Notes: a model not told the origin generated them from the sequence alone. DNA of 64,000 bases from Pseudomonas sp. RIT-562 (GCF_026241895.1 NZ_JAPJIV010000004.1:186001-250000); one strand, 5' to 3'; counted from the stretch's first letter, positions 47,212-57,705 are shown. Program-made: numbers and translations.

Positions 47212-47520
47212 AATTAATACCGGCCCTACTGTGGGAGCGGGCTTGCTCGCGAAAGCGGTCTATCAGTTAACGCATTGGTGAATGATAAATCGTCTTCGCG
47301 AGCAAGCCCGCTCCCACATTTTTGATCCGTACGAAATGAATGAAAGTGCCATCACTCTGGCGCCAATATTCACACAATGACCATTCGGCGCCTTGTGGTT
47401 CTACTTGGCATGCCCGCCAGACTTTTCTTCTATTCTCAGCTCAAGGATATCGACAGTATCACTGGATCGAAACAGTCTTCCGATGGGGGCTGAATACCGG
47501 ATCTACCGAGGGTCGCCGCC
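47212..47520. other. Intergenic region between the Lon-type protease and a small gene
   Basis: The 309-bp gap holds a REPIN (47231-47317) and then about 200 bp of unique sequence with the promoter for the small gene. I see nothing else. Confidence 0.5.
47231..47317. repeat. REPIN (GTGGGAGCGGGCTTGCTCGC class)
   Basis: GTGGGAGCGGGCTTGCTCGC on the left pairs perfectly with GCGAGCAAGCCCGCTCCCAC on the right. Confidence 0.92.
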
Positions 47521-47862
47521 ATGTCGCGCAACCTCTGCCTCACCCGACAATGCCTGGGTCTTGTGACCCGTATCGAATGCGCTGTCCGCCCGCTGGCGGG
47601 TGACAAGGGCATGTGGACCTTGCTGTTTGCCGCCGGAATGGCCGGCGAACAACCTTCTGCCATCAAGGCCCAGGGACCTTTCCATGGCCCGTTCGTGGCC
47701 GAATCAATCCTCGACACTATCGTCGAAAGCCTGACCTTGCACGGCTACGAATTGGCCGACGATCCGCAGATCTGGTGCCTGCACCTGCAAGCCCAGCTGC
47801 GGGAGATCAATGGGGGACGGACGCGCAACCTGGCCGGCTTCGAGTTTCGCCCTGATCACTGA
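47521..47862 (+). CDS. Hypothetical protein (PA4575-like)
   Basis: A 113-residue cytoplasmic protein of unknown function: MSRNLCLTRQCLGLVTRIEC, AVRPLAGDKGMWTLLFAAGM, then SILDTIVESLTLHGYELADD and INGGRTRNLAGFEFRPDH. It has no signal peptide or recognised domain. GAGGG lies 8 nt before the ATG. Its position between the Lon-type protease and the large lipoprotein gene corresponds to PA4575 of P. aeruginosa as I recall. It overlaps the convergent lipoprotein gene by 7 bp. Confidence 0.75.
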   Translation: MSRNLCLTRQCLGLVTRIECAVRPLAGDKGMWTLLFAAGMAGEQPSAIKAQGPFHGPFVAESILDTIVESLTLHGYELADDPQIWCLHLQAQLREINGGRTRNLAGFEFRPDH

Positions 47863-49685
47863 TCGAGGCTGGAAGTGTCAGCCTTATCGAGCTTGACCTC
47901 GAATCCATATTGCACGGTGGTGAGGTCGATCCGCTGATAGGTTTCCAGCCGGGTCGGCTTGCCGTAGAAGTAGTGCACGCCAGTCAACGCCGGACCCTCC
48001 GGGCTCGCATCGTGACTGACCGCAAGAATCTCCTTCAGGTAATTGCCGCTGTCGTCCCGGGCGTAGAAGCGCCAGTCCTGCTGCGCGAATTCCTTGCGGT
48101 CGACCAGCAGGGCGTTCCCCCTGAGCTCCAGGCCCTTGGGCAATTGACGGACATCCAGGGTGTTCTTCTGAATGCTGGCCAGGAACAGTGGGATCGAGCC
48201 TACGGCGTACGCGGGTGTCTCCGGGAACAGGTTCAGGTCGTAGGTGATGGTGCCGCGCAGGGGGGCGACCTGGAACGCTTCGGGTGGCAGTTCGATCGGC
48301 TCATCGCGTTTGCCGCTTGAGTCTTCGGTGAAGAAACTGACCGGGCTGTCGCCAGGGTTGAATGAACTGCCCAGCAGTTCGTCGTTGAAGCTTGTCCTGT
48401 GGGAGAACTCGATGGTTGCGGCGCTCGGGTCGTCGACCGACTGGCGGATGCTCACGCCTTTTTTCAGTTGGTCTTCGCTCAGGGTCGCGCCCTTGAGCCA
48501 GTTTGCAGCCTGATCGTCATACACCACCACCGGCAGCTCCAGGCTCTGGATGGTTTTTTCCGTGGTGTGCGCGTCGAAGCGGCGGATTGGCAGATCCAGG
48601 TCCTTGCGGGTCACAGTGGCGGTGGAGAAATCCAGCACGCTGACTTCCAGGGTGTCGATCGGCCCGTTGAAGTAGACCTTCGAGTAGTGCCGGGTTTGCT
48701 GCTTTTCAAAAGCCCGTTGCTCGGATTCGAGTTGTTTCTCAAACGCCTCGCTCCAGGTTTTCTGCTGTTGCAGCAGGGCCAGTTGCTTTTGATAAAAGGC
48801 GATTTGCGTGGCCGACTGGTTGATAGAGCCTGAGCGCGAGAGAAATTGCCCGGTGCTGTCTTTCGCCTGGACGATCAATGGGTTCAGTGGAGTGTCAGCC
48901 ACTTCCGCAGCCACCGGGGCGCTGTTGCTGAATTCGATTTCGGCGTAGTTGTTCTCGAGTTTCAACAGTTTGACGCTGAGGTTGTCATTGCTGCGAGTCT
49001 GGCCCACGTCCTTTTTTGTCAGGTCGAAGCTGTACAGCCTCCGCGGCGCAATAACTTCCACCTTGCCCTGCAGCCTCACGGGTTGAGGCTGGTGCTTGTT
49101 ATCGACGTCCAGGCCATCAATGAAAGGGTAGGTGACGGTCAGGTCATCGGGGTTGGTCAGGTTGGAGCTTGAGGGGCTCAACTGGATACCGGGATCGGTT
49201 TCCGACCATTCCGGCTGGAACGGGATCACGCGTTTGTTGCTCAGGGTTACCGACAGCCATTCCACGCCATGGGGAAACACAAAGGCGTCGGGAATGTTGA
49301 AGTTGAAGGGGAATACCGGCTGCAGATCGGTCAGGTAGTCGGAGCTGGAGTCCTTGTGCAGCACGAACAGGCCGTTGATGTAGGTGTCGACCAGCGCCTG
49401 GGGCGTTGGGTAATGTTTGAGTACGGCGAGGGCATCTTCGCTGTATTCGGTTTCCAGTGGTTTGCTGTCGAGCTTGAGTTGCGCGCGCTCGAGCAGTAAC
49501 AGCGAGCCGCCCAGTTCGGCGACGGCATCCTTGAGTTTGGGGTCTTCGATGGTCTCCAGGGATTTTTCGAACTGGGCCGTTTTGTCCTCGAGGCTGACCT
49601 GGCGTTTTTCATCGCTGGGCGAGCAGGCGCTCATCAGTAAAGCCAGGCAAATTCCGGCGCTCGTTAAAGGCAATCGCACTTCCAT
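47856..49685 (-). CDS. Large lipoprotein of unknown function
   Basis: A 609-residue predicted lipoprotein. The signal MEVRLPLTSAGICLALLMSA ends in the lipobox LMSAC, with Cys at residue 21 followed by Ser, suggesting outer-membrane sorting. Early helical coiled segment (about 28-65, LEDKTAQFEKSLETIEDPKL), then largely beta-structured sequence with repeated strands (VKVYFNG-like, TLEVSVLDFSTATVTRKDLD), and a coiled-coil in the middle (LALLQQQKTWSEAFEKQLES). No recognised domain. It is convergent with the small PA4575-like gene and divergent from the UPF0114 gene. Confidence 0.78.
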   Translation of the reverse strand: MEVRLPLTSAGICLALLMSACSPSDEKRQVSLEDKTAQFEKSLETIEDPKLKDAVAELGGSLLLLERAQLKLDSKPLETEYSEDALAVLKHYPTPQALVDTYINGLFVLHKDSSSDYLTDLQPVFPFNFNIPDAFVFPHGVEWLSVTLSNKRVIPFQPEWSETDPGIQLSPSSSNLTNPDDLTVTYPFIDGLDVDNKHQPQPVRLQGKVEVIAPRRLYSFDLTKKDVGQTRSNDNLSVKLLKLENNYAEIEFSNSAPVAAEVADTPLNPLIVQAKDSTGQFLSRSGSINQSATQIAFYQKQLALLQQQKTWSEAFEKQLESEQRAFEKQQTRHYSKVYFNGPIDTLEVSVLDFSTATVTRKDLDLPIRRFDAHTTEKTIQSLELPVVVYDDQAANWLKGATLSEDQLKKGVSIRQSVDDPSAATIEFSHRTSFNDELLGSSFNPGDSPVSFFTEDSSGKRDEPIELPPEAFQVAPLRGTITYDLNLFPETPAYAVGSIPLFLASIQKNTLDVRQLPKGLELRGNALLVDRKEFAQQDWRFYARDDSGNYLKEILAVSHDASPEGPALTGVHYFYGKPTRLETYQRIDLTTVQYGFEVKLDKADTSSLDQ

Positions 49686-49857
49686 TTTCCCGTCTTCCTG
49701 TCCGATGTCGCTGAGCTGTCAATTGTTTCGACACTAGCAGAAAAAACTTGTCACACACGGGCAGGTTGCGGATTGACCGTCTGTTTCCAGTTGCTTCTGA
49801 ATGTCCACAAGCGACTGGTATACTCGCGGCCATTTCCAGCCCAATGTGTGAGATTTA

Positions 49858-50346
49858 ATGGAACGCTTTATCGAAAATGCAATGTACGCCTCGCGCTGGC
49901 TACTGGCGCCGATCTACTTTGGCCTGTCGTTGGGATTGTTGGCCTTGGGGCTGAAATTCTTTCAGGAAGTATTCCACGTCATTCCCAGCGTGTTCTCGAT
50001 GGCTGAGTCGGATGTGATCCTGGTGCTGCTGTCGCTGATCGACATGGCGCTGGTGGGCGGCCTGCTGGTGATGGTGATGATTTCCGGGTACGAGAACTTC
50101 GTCTCCCAACTGGACATCGACGATCACAAAGAGAAGCTCAACTGGCTGGGCACCATGGACTCGTCTTCGTTGAAGATGAAGGTGGCAGCGTCGATTGTGG
50201 CCATTTCCTCGATTCACCTGCTGCGGATCTTCATGGACGCCAAGAACGTCGATCCCGAGCACTTGAAGTGGTATGTGATCATCCACATGACCTTCGTGGT
50301 CTCGGCCTTCGCCATGGGCTACCTGGACAAGCTCACCAAACACTGA
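49858..50346 (+). CDS. UPF0114 (YqhA/TIGR00645) membrane protein
   Basis: A 162-residue inner-membrane protein with about four hydrophobic segments: [58 protein letters not shown] and [19 protein letters not shown]. The [20 protein letters not shown] start and [20 protein letters not shown] loop identify the UPF0114 family, whose function is unknown. Length is normal. It is followed 98 bp later by the DUF6482 gene. Confidence 0.93.
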   Translation: MERFIENAMYASRWLLAPIYFGLSLGLLALGLKFFQEVFHVIPSVFSMAESDVILVLLSLIDMALVGGLLVMVMISGYENFVSQLDIDDHKEKLNWLGTMDSSSLKMKVAASIVAISSIHLLRIFMDAKNVDPEHLKWYVIIHMTFVVSAFAMGYLDKLTKH

Positions 50347-50444
50347 TCGCAAACGGACGGGCGGTGCAGCTCGTGGCTTGTGCTTTGAAGCGCCGAAGCC
50401 TATGCCTGTAAGAGTCCTGGCTCGCCACTGCCCGAGGTGCGTTC

Positions 50445-50756
50445 ATGAACCTGCAAGAGCTCAATGCCTTTGCCATCGCCCATAAGGTCGATGAGCTGAA
50501 CCTGATTTCGCTCGAAGGCGGAATCTACCTGCTGGAGGCGCGCATGCACGGCGCAGCCTATCCCTTGAGCGATGGCCACGGCAAAGTGCTGCATCTGCGC
50601 TCGGTCGAGCATGCCCGAGAAGTGCTGCATGCCTTTCCGGTCATGCCATTCAATCTGGTGCACACCTCTGTGCATGATGAAATGTGCGGGCTGGGCCCTG
50701 GTGCAGAGGAGAGCTTGAAGGTGCCTATTGCCTTGCGTACAAATTTGCAGGGCTGA
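50445..50756 (+). CDS. DUF6482-family small protein
   Basis: A 103-residue cytoplasmic protein: MNLQELNAFAIAHKVDELNL, SLEGGIYLLEARMHGAAYPL, HLRSVEHAREVLHAFPVMPF, HDEMCGLGPGAEESLKVPIA. It matches a short family common in Pseudomonas (DUF6482), without known function. GAGG lies 8 nt before the ATG. The next gene, fklB, starts 121 bp later. Confidence 0.82.
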   Translation: MNLQELNAFAIAHKVDELNLISLEGGIYLLEARMHGAAYPLSDGHGKVLHLRSVEHAREVLHAFPVMPFNLVHTSVHDEMCGLGPGAEESLKVPIALRTNLQG

Positions 50757-50877
50757 CACCCCTCATCAGCGCGCCGACATCTGTGCTAGTCTGCTGGCCC
50801 TTTTAGTTCCGGGCGCTCCGGGACGCGCTGTGCACGCACGGCATGTTCCAGGGCCGTCCGCACAGCGGAGCAGTGTC

Positions 50878-51495
50878 ATGTCCGAAGTAAATCTGTCCAC
50901 CGACGAAACCCGCGTCAGCTACGGTATTGGCCGTCAGCTGGGCGACCAGCTGCGCGACAATCCGCCGCCGGGCGTTAGCCTGGACGCGATCCTCGCAGGT
51001 CTGACCGATGCCTTCTCCGGCAAGGAAAGCCGTGTAGGTCAGGAAGAAATGTCCGCCAGCTTCAAGGTCATTCGCGAAATCATGCAAGCCGAAGCGGCTG
51101 CCAAGGCTGAAGCTGCTGCTGGCGAAGGCCTGGCATTCCTGGCTGAAAATGCCAAGCGTGACGGCATCACCACCCTGGCTTCCGGCCTGCAGTTTGAAGT
51201 GCTGACCCAGGGCGAAGGCGCCAAGCCAACCCGTGAAGATCAAGTGCGTACTCACTACCACGGCACCCTGATCGACGGCACCGTGTTCGATAGCTCCTAC
51301 GAGCGCGGCCAGCCTGCAGAATTCCCGGTAGGCGGCGTGATCGCTGGCTGGACCGAAGCCCTGCAACTGATGAACGCTGGCAGCAAATGGCGTCTGTATG
51401 TGCCGAGCGAACTGGCTTACGGTGCTCAAGGCGTTGGCAGCATCCCGCCGCATAGCGTACTGGTGTTCGACGTCGAGCTGCTCGACGTTCTGTAA
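50878..51495 (+). CDS. fklB: FKBP-type peptidyl-prolyl isomerase FklB
   Basis: A 205-residue two-domain PPIase (FkpA/FklB/Mip class). The N-terminal dimerisation helices (about 1-90) read ETRVSYGIGRQLGDQLRDNP to SFKVIREIMQAEAAAKAEAA, and the C-terminal FKBP domain (about 105-205) has VRTHYHGTLIDGTVFDSSYE, VIAGWTEALQLMNAGSKWRL and VPSELAYGAQGVGSIPPHSV. There is no signal peptide, so it is the cytoplasmic FklB (FKBP22) form and not FkpA. GGAG is 8 nt upstream of the start at 50878. Confidence 0.94.
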   Translation: MSEVNLSTDETRVSYGIGRQLGDQLRDNPPPGVSLDAILAGLTDAFSGKESRVGQEEMSASFKVIREIMQAEAAAKAEAAAGEGLAFLAENAKRDGITTLASGLQFEVLTQGEGAKPTREDQVRTHYHGTLIDGTVFDSSYERGQPAEFPVGGVIAGWTEALQLMNAGSKWRLYVPSELAYGAQGVGSIPPHSVLVFDVELLDVL

Positions 51496-51501
51496 TATCT
51501 G

Positions 51502-51520
51502 GCCCGATTTATCGTCGGGC
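51502..51520 (+). terminator. Weak hairpin after fklB
   Basis: GCCCGA-TTTATCG-TCGGGC has perfect 6-bp arms directly after the fklB stop but no T-run; it may stabilise the mRNA end together with the REPIN that follows. Confidence 0.5.
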
Positions 51521-51523
51521 TAA

Positions 51524-51612
51524 TGTGGGAGCGGGCTTGCTCGCGAAAGCGGTGAGTCATTCAACGATGATGTTGAATGTTATGGCCTCTTCGCGAGCAA
51601 GCCCGCTCCCAC
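51524..51612. repeat. REPIN (GTGGGAGCGGGCTTGCTCGC class)
   Basis: GTGGGAGCGGGCTTGCTCGC on the left and GCGAGCAAGCCCGCTCCCAC on the right, with a unique loop of about 45 nt. Confidence 0.92.
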
Positions 51613-51629
51613 AGTTGTTGTGCGGTTAC

Positions 51630-51887
51630 TCATATTTCGATCTTATGGTTAAGATCGCTCGCCGGGCGCAATGCCCGGGCATAGCAGAACAGAAACAGAT
51701 TGCGCACCAGCTCCTTGAGTACCACCGGTTCGCTGGAGCTCAGGCCGATGACGTCCAGATCTCCTTGGTCCTGCAGTTCGTTCAGGGCTTCTTCTTCAAG
51801 CACCGCACAGACTTCTCCGGTTTCCCGATGCAGGATCCTGAGGTATGGGTGTGGGCGATCAAGCCAGGCATCGATCAAATAGGTCAT
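51630..51887 (-). CDS. Small iron-responsive protein (PA4570-like)
   Basis: An 85-residue protein of unknown function: MTYLIDAWLDRPHPYLRILH, RETGEVCAVLEEEALNELQD, then VVLKELVRNLFLFCYARALR. No recognised domain. It corresponds in position (between fklB and ispB) to PA4570 of P. aeruginosa, a gene I recall as induced in low iron. Start at 51887 is chosen because GGAG lies 9 nt upstream; ATGs at 51896 and 51902 have no spacing for one. A Fur-box-like sequence lies about 30-50 bp upstream, which supports iron control. Confidence 0.78.
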   Translation of the reverse strand: MTYLIDAWLDRPHPYLRILHRETGEVCAVLEEEALNELQDQGDLDVIGLSSSEPVVLKELVRNLFLFCYARALRPASDLNHKIEI

Positions 51888-51914
51888 CAGTCTCATCTCC
51901 ATTGATTGGGGTTC

Positions 51915-51934
51915 AATGAGAATAATTCTTATTC
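51915..51934. promoter_or_regulatory. Fur-box-like operator
   Basis: AATGAGAATAATTCTTATTC matches the 19-bp Fur consensus (GATAATGATAATCATTATC) at about 12 positions. It is about 28 bp before the start of the small protein gene on the minus strand. Repression by Fur with iron is inferred. Confidence 0.6.
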
Positions 51935-52064
51935 AATAAATAGCAAGGGACTATTGGCGGTTTGCGTTTTTTTGCGGGTAAAGATTGCGTAAGGTCAAAT
52001 CGTTTGGCCATCACACGGGGGAGGGGACCATCCGGAGCAAGACTCCGGACGGGCTACAGCGGGA

Positions 52065-52406
52065 TCAGACTTTTCTGACGAACTCGGATTTGAGTTTCAT
52101 CGGGCCAATGCCATCGATCTTGCAATCGATGTCGTGGTCGCCATCGCACAGGCGGATGTTCTTGACCTTGGTGCCGACCTTCACTACCAGCGAAGTGCCC
52201 TTGACCTTGAGGTCCTTGATCACGGTGATGGTATCGCCGTCCTGCAGGACGTTGCCGACCGAGTCCTTCTTCACGGTGTCGTCAGCCGCCACTTCAGTTT
52301 CGCCGCCGGCCGACCACTCGTGGGCGCACTCGGGGCAGATCAGCTGCGCGCCGTCTTCGTAGGTGTATTCGGAATTGCATTTCGGGCAGGGTGGCAACGT
52401 GCTCAC
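52065..52406 (-). CDS. yjdM: YjdM/PhnA-type zinc-ribbon protein
   Basis: A 113-residue protein: N-terminal zinc ribbon ([31 protein letters not shown]; four Cys in two CxxC pairs) and C-terminal KOW-like YjdM domain ([24 protein letters not shown], then [40 protein letters not shown]). The name PhnA is historical and does not imply phosphonoacetate hydrolase activity. The start is a GTG at 52406 with AGGAG 6 nt upstream. No phosphonate genes are nearby. Confidence 0.92.
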   Translation of the reverse strand: MSTLPPCPKCNSEYTYEDGAQLICPECAHEWSAGGETEVAADDTVKKDSVGNVLQDGDTITVIKDLKVKGTSLVVKVGTKVKNIRLCDGDHDIDCKIDGIGPMKLKSEFVRKV

Positions 52407-52479
52407 TAAAGCTCCTTGGATGAGGATGGCTAAAAGTCGCACATTATATAGGGTTTTGTTCGAAGAGGGTGTCGACGGC

Positions 52480-52557
52480 AAAAGATCGCAGCCTTCGGCA
52501 GCTCCTACAGGGTTTTGTGTACACCTGTAGGAGCTGCCGGAGGCTGAGATCTTTTGA
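52480..52557. repeat. REPIN-like inverted repeat (GATCTTTTG / GTAGGAGCTGCC class)
   Basis: AAAAGATCGCAGCCTTCGGC then AGCTCCTACAG on the left are mirrored by CTGTAGGAGCTGCCGGAGGC then AGATCTTTTGA on the right. Same class as 1036-1133. It lies between ispB and the YjdM gene. Confidence 0.88.
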
Positions 52558-52571
52558 TTTTGCGTTTGCCT

Positions 52572-53540
52572 TTAATGCGTGCGGGCTACGGCAAACTCGC
52601 TCAGCTCGACCAATGCATCGCGATATTCGCTGGCCGGCAGCGCGTCGAGGCATTTGATCGCGCGGGCCACGTAATCACGGGCCAGTTTCGCGGTGTACTC
52701 CAGCGAGCCCGACGCTTCCACTGCTTCGCGGATGCTTTCCAGGTCTTCGATGCCGCCTTTCTGGATCGCCTTGCGCACCAGGGCCGCCTGTTCCGGCGTA
52801 CCTTCACGCATGGTGAAGATCAGCGGCAGCGTCGGTTTGCCTTCAGCCAGGTCGTCGCCGACATTCTTGCCCAGGGTCTCGGCATCGCCTTTGTAATCGA
52901 GCAGGTCGTCGACCAGCTGGAAGGCCACCCCAAGGTGGTCACCAAAGGTGCGCAGGGCCTCGCTCTGCTCCGGCGTCGCGCCCGCCAGGGCCGCGGCGCT
53001 GTGGGTCGAAGCTTCGAAGAGCATGGCGGTCTTGCCGCGGATGACTTCCATGTAGGTTTCTTCGGTGGTGCTGGCGTCTCGCACCTTCGACAGCTGCAAC
53101 ACTTCGCCTTCGGCGATGATGCGGGTCGCTTGCGAAAGGATTTTCATGACTGGCATGGAGCCCAGTTCGACCATCATTTCGAAGGAGCGCGAATACAGGA
53201 AGTCACCCACCAGCACGCTCGGCGCGTTGCCCCACATGGCATTGGCGGTCGAGCGGCCACGGCGCATGCCGGACATGTCGACCACGTCGTCATGCAGCAG
53301 GGTGGCGGTGTGCAGGAACTCGATGGTCGCGGCGAGCAGACGCATGTCATCGCCTTCGCGGCCGAGGGCCTTGCCACACAGCAACACTAATAAAGGACGC
53401 AGGCGTTTACCGCCAGCCGAGGTAATGTAATCGCCGATTTTCGATACCAGCGGCACTCGGGAAGTCAGCTGCTTCTTGATGATGCCGTCGACGGCGCTAA
53501 AATCGTCCGCCACCGCGCGGTAGAAAGCTTGGGGTTGCAT
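52572..53540 (-). CDS. ispB: Octaprenyl/polyprenyl diphosphate synthase
   Basis: All-trans polyprenyl synthase making the ubiquinone side chain (Q-9 in pseudomonads). The 322-residue protein has the FARM region TATLLHDDVVDMSGMRRG and SARM region FQLVDDLLDYKGDAETLGK with both aspartate-rich Mg-binding motifs, SAGGKRLRPLLVLLCGKAL for IPP and KTAMLFEASTHSAAALAGA. Small residues before the first DDxxD permit long chains. It is divergent from rplU-rpmA across 240 bp, the usual arrangement in gammaproteobacteria. Confidence 0.95.
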   Translation of the reverse strand: MQPQAFYRAVADDFSAVDGIIKKQLTSRVPLVSKIGDYITSAGGKRLRPLLVLLCGKALGREGDDMRLLAATIEFLHTATLLHDDVVDMSGMRRGRSTANAMWGNAPSVLVGDFLYSRSFEMMVELGSMPVMKILSQATRIIAEGEVLQLSKVRDASTTEETYMEVIRGKTAMLFEASTHSAAALAGATPEQSEALRTFGDHLGVAFQLVDDLLDYKGDAETLGKNVGDDLAEGKPTLPLIFTMREGTPEQAALVRKAIQKGGIEDLESIREAVEASGSLEYTAKLARDYVARAIKCLDALPASEYRDALVELSEFAVARTH

Positions 53541-53619
53541 CAGCGACAGTTGCTCCAGAAGGGTTGCGCGGCATGCTAGGACCCACGTCGGCGGGTGTCA
53601 AGGCGCGATGGACGGCCCC

Positions 53620-53648
53620 TTGCATCAGCCCGGCAGCTTGCGTACAAT
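53620..53648 (+). promoter_or_regulatory. Sigma-70 promoter for rplU-rpmA
   Basis: TTGCAT (53620-53625), 17-bp spacer, TACAAT (53643-53648), close to consensus. It would give a leader of about 125 nt before rplU, long enough for L21-type autogenous control. Confidence 0.75.
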
Positions 53649-53780
53649 CGCGCACCCTGAACTTCCTGGGCAGCACCTGCCTTACGCAATTGCAATCGGG
53701 CCTTCCAGCCCAATGCAGCCATGCCAGCCAATACCTCTTCTTATAAAGAGCTGGGTGAGCAGGATTATCGGAGAAATACC

Positions 53781-54095
53781 ATGTCTTATGCAGTAATCGT
53801 TACTGGTGGCAAGCAGTACAAAGTTGCTCCAGGTGAATACCTGAAGATCGAAAAACTGGAAATCGCTACCGGCGAATCCGTTACTTTTGATCGCGTTCTG
53901 TTGGTTGCCAATGGCGACGACGTGAACATCGGCGCTCCAGTTGTTGCTGGCGCTACCGTTGTGGCTGAAGTGATCTCCCAAGGTCGTCACGATAAAGTCC
54001 GTATCATCAAGTTCCGTCGTCGTAAGCACCACATGAAGCGTATGGGCCACCGCCAGTGGTACACCGAGATCAAAATCACCGGTATTCAGGCTTAA
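53781..54095 (+). CDS. rplU: 50S ribosomal protein L21
   Basis: Ribosomal protein of the large subunit, 104 residues: [73 protein letters not shown]. The start at 53781 matches the family N-terminus; the frame is open upstream to 53721 without conservation. It forms an operon with rpmA (34-bp gap) and probably obg. Confidence 0.98.
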   Translation: MSYAVIVTGGKQYKVAPGEYLKIEKLEIATGESVTFDRVLLVANGDDVNIGAPVVAGATVVAEVISQGRHDKVRIIKFRRRKHHMKRMGHRQWYTEIKITGIQA

Positions 54096-54129
54096 TTTCA
54101 GCCTAATTCCTCACTAGGAGAATTGACTC

Positions 54130-54387
54130 ATGGCACACAAAAAAGCTGGTGGTAGTACCCGTAACGGTCGCGACTCAGAAGCCAAACGCCTTGGCGTGAA
54201 GATGTATGGCGGCCAGAAAATCATTCCGGGCAACATCATCGTGCGTCAGCGCGGCACCCAATTCCACGCCGGTTACGGTGTTGGCATGGGCAAAGATCAC
54301 ACCCTCTTCGCGAAAATCGAAGGCGTGATCAAGTTTGAAGTAAAGGGCGCGTTCAACCGCCGTTACGTGAGCGTTGTCGCAGCTTAA
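54130..54387 (+). CDS. rpmA: 50S ribosomal protein L27
   Basis: Ribosomal protein near the peptidyl-transferase centre, 85 residues: [60 protein letters not shown]. The mature start AHKKAGGS is that of the standard non-processed type in proteobacteria. A terminator follows 15 bp after the stop. Confidence 0.98.
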   Translation: MAHKKAGGSTRNGRDSEAKRLGVKMYGGQKIIPGNIIVRQRGTQFHAGYGVGMGKDHTLFAKIEGVIKFEVKGAFNRRYVSVVAA

Positions 54388-54401
54388 TTGCGCGATCGCT
54401 G

Positions 54402-54433
54402 GAAAAGCCCTGTCTCGCGACGGGGCTTTTTCG
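54402..54433 (+). terminator. rpmA terminator
   Basis: AAAAGCCC-TGTCTCGCGAC-GGGGCTTTTT with T-run follows the rpmA stop; pairing includes one G-C or G-U adjustment at the loop. Confidence 0.85.
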
Positions 54434-54499
54434 TTTGTGGGGTGAGTCTCTTGCAAAGCTGTTTGTAATGAGCTCCAGCGCTGGATTTGCGGTCGTTGA

Positions 54500-55804
<1,305 letters not shown>

Positions 55805-55822
55805 TCTGTTGCTATAAACTTG

Positions 55823-55848
55823 AACGCCGCTCAATCGAGCGGCGTTTT
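55823..55848 (+). terminator. obg terminator
   Basis: AACGCCGCTC-AATC-GAGCGGCGTT with a short T tail, 19 bp after the obg stop. Confidence 0.85.
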
Positions 55849-55941
55849 AGTATCTGGAAATCGATTGTTGGTGACACATAGCCACGATTAACGTCATGGG
55901 CAGTGCCAAGTCGCGCTGCCCTCAAGCTAAGGTTGAAGATG

Positions 55942-57060
55942 ATGCGGAGCAAGGTGACAGGTGCGCAGCGTTGGGTCGTGAAGATCGGCAGCGCTTTGCT
56001 GACGGCTGACGGCAAGGGCCTGGATCGCGCGGCGATGGGGGTCTGGGTCGAGCAGATGGTGGCGTTGCATGAGGCTGGCGTCGAGCTGGTGCTGGTGTCC
56101 TCGGGGGCGGTAGCAGCGGGGATGAGTCGCTTGGGCTGGAACGTCCGACCCAGTGCCATGCACGAGCTCCAGGCGGCTGCGGCCATCGGCCAGATGGGCC
56201 TGGTGCAGGCCTGGGAGTCGAGCTTTGCCGAGCATGGCCGGCATACCGCGCAGATTCTCCTGACCCACGATGACCTGTCCGACCGCAAGCGCTACCTAAA
56301 CGCCCGCAGTACCTTGCGTGCACTGGTCGAGCTGAAAGTGATCCCGGTGATCAACGAAAACGACACCGTGGTTACCGATGAAATCCGTTTCGGCGACAAC
56401 GACACCCTGGCGGCGCTGGTGGCCAATCTGGTCGAGGCTGATTTGCTGGTGATCCTGACTGACCGCGACGGCATGTTCGACGCCGATCCGCGCAACAATC
56501 CCGACGCCAACCTTATCTACGAAGCGCGTGCCGATGACCCTGCGCTGGATGCGGTTGCTGGCGGCACTGGCGGTGCCCTGGGGCGTGGCGGCATGCAGAC
56601 CAAATTGCGTGCTGCACGGCTGGCGGCGCGCTCCGGTGCGCACACCATCATCGTCGGCGGGCGCATTGAGCGTGTGCTGGATCGGCTGAAGGCGGGTGAG
56701 CGCATTGGCACTCTGCTGTCGCCCGAGCGCGGCATGCTGGCGGCGCGCAAGCAGTGGCTGGCCGGGCACCTGCAAACCCGTGGCACGCTGGTGCTGGATG
56801 CGGGCGCGGTGACGGCGCTGTCCCAGGGTAACAAGAGTTTGCTGCCGGTCGGGGTCAAGCTGGTTCAGGGCAGCTTTCGGCGTGGCGAGATGGTGGTGTG
56901 CGTAGCCCCGGATGGTCGAGAGATCGCCCGCGGCCTGGCCAACTACAGCGCGCTGGAGGCTCAAAAAATCATAGGTCAGTCGTCTGAGGCGATTGTCGGT
57001 CTATTGGGTTACATGGCGGAACCGGAACTGGTCCACCGCGATAACCTGATTCTGGTCTGA
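55942..57060 (+). CDS. proB: Glutamate 5-kinase
   Basis: First enzyme of proline synthesis, phosphorylating glutamate. The 372-residue protein has the amino-acid kinase domain (about 1-255: [95 protein letters not shown]) and a C-terminal PUA domain (about 280-372: [40 protein letters not shown]). Length equals the standard ProB. Start at 55942 follows family length; ATG at 55939 is adjacent and AAGG lies 6-9 nt upstream. It is followed 12 bp later by creA. Confidence 0.97.
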   Translation: MRSKVTGAQRWVVKIGSALLTADGKGLDRAAMGVWVEQMVALHEAGVELVLVSSGAVAAGMSRLGWNVRPSAMHELQAAAAIGQMGLVQAWESSFAEHGRHTAQILLTHDDLSDRKRYLNARSTLRALVELKVIPVINENDTVVTDEIRFGDNDTLAALVANLVEADLLVILTDRDGMFDADPRNNPDANLIYEARADDPALDAVAGGTGGALGRGGMQTKLRAARLAARSGAHTIIVGGRIERVLDRLKAGERIGTLLSPERGMLAARKQWLAGHLQTRGTLVLDAGAVTALSQGNKSLLPVGVKLVQGSFRRGEMVVCVAPDGREIARGLANYSALEAQKIIGQSSEAIVGLLGYMAEPELVHRDNLILV

Positions 57061-57072
57061 AGGAATATTCGA

Positions 57073-57537
57073 ATGCGTGTGGCAAAAGGATTGTTAGGGC
57101 TGCTGCTGGCACTGCCGCTGCTGGCCTCGGCCGAGGAGATTGGCCAGGTGTCGACGGTGTTCAAGATTGTCGGTCCGAACGACCGTATCGTCGTCGAGGC
57201 GTTTGATGATCCCAAGGTCGAGGGTGTGACCTGCTACCTGTCGCGGGCCAAGACTGGCGGAGTGAAGGGTGGTTTGGGTCTGGCGGAAGATCGCGCCGAG
57301 GCGTCGATTGCCTGTCGGCAGGTCGGGCCGATCAGCTTCAAGGGTGAATTGAAGGATGGCGATGAAGTGTTCAAGGAGCGCACTTCGCTGGTGTTCAAGA
57401 CCATGCAGGTGGTTCGCTTCCTCGACAAGAAGCGCAATACGCTGGTTTATCTGGTGTACAGCGATCGCTTGATTGAAGGTAGCCCGCAGAATGCGGTGAC
57501 GGCGATTCCGATTTTGCCGTGGGCGCACGCTCAATAA
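57073..57537 (+). CDS. creA: CreA-family periplasmic protein
   Basis: A 154-residue exported protein with signal [20 protein letters not shown] (cleavage about residue 20) and the CreA domain: [59 protein letters not shown]. Function unknown; in E. coli creA precedes the creBCD genes, but here it follows proB by 12 bp. The two conserved cysteines (VTCYL, IACRQ) can form a disulfide. Confidence 0.93.
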   Translation: MRVAKGLLGLLLALPLLASAEEIGQVSTVFKIVGPNDRIVVEAFDDPKVEGVTCYLSRAKTGGVKGGLGLAEDRAEASIACRQVGPISFKGELKDGDEVFKERTSLVFKTMQVVRFLDKKRNTLVYLVYSDRLIEGSPQNAVTAIPILPWAHAQ

Positions 57538-57555
57538 TTTGATCGAATCACAATT

Positions 57556-57643
57556 GTAGGAGTGAGCCTGCTCGCGATAGCCGTTTAACGGACGACATCA
57601 GTGTTGAATGTTAGATAGCTATCGCGAGCAGGCTCACTCCTAC
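57556..57643. repeat. REPIN (GTAGGAGTGAGCCTGCTCGC class)
   Basis: GTAGGAGTGAGCCTGCTCGC then GATAGC is mirrored by GCTATC then GCGAGCAGGCTCACTCCTAC. Same class as 16264-16351; lies between convergent creA and rpsT. Confidence 0.92.
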
Positions 57644-57677
57644 AGTTGTTTGTGGTGTTGGTTAAATCCCAGGCAAT

Positions 57678-57705
57678 AAAAAACCGACCCTGAGGTCGGT
57701 TTTTT
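57678..57705 (-). terminator. rpsT terminator
   Basis: ACCGACC-CTGA-GGTCGGT is flanked by A6 and T6, 15 bp past the rpsT stop. Confidence 0.92.

Noticed and set aside
47521..51612. Genomic island or prophage among hypothetical genes
   Set aside because: There is no integrase, tRNA or phage gene, and gene order agrees with the P. aeruginosa core region as I recall it.
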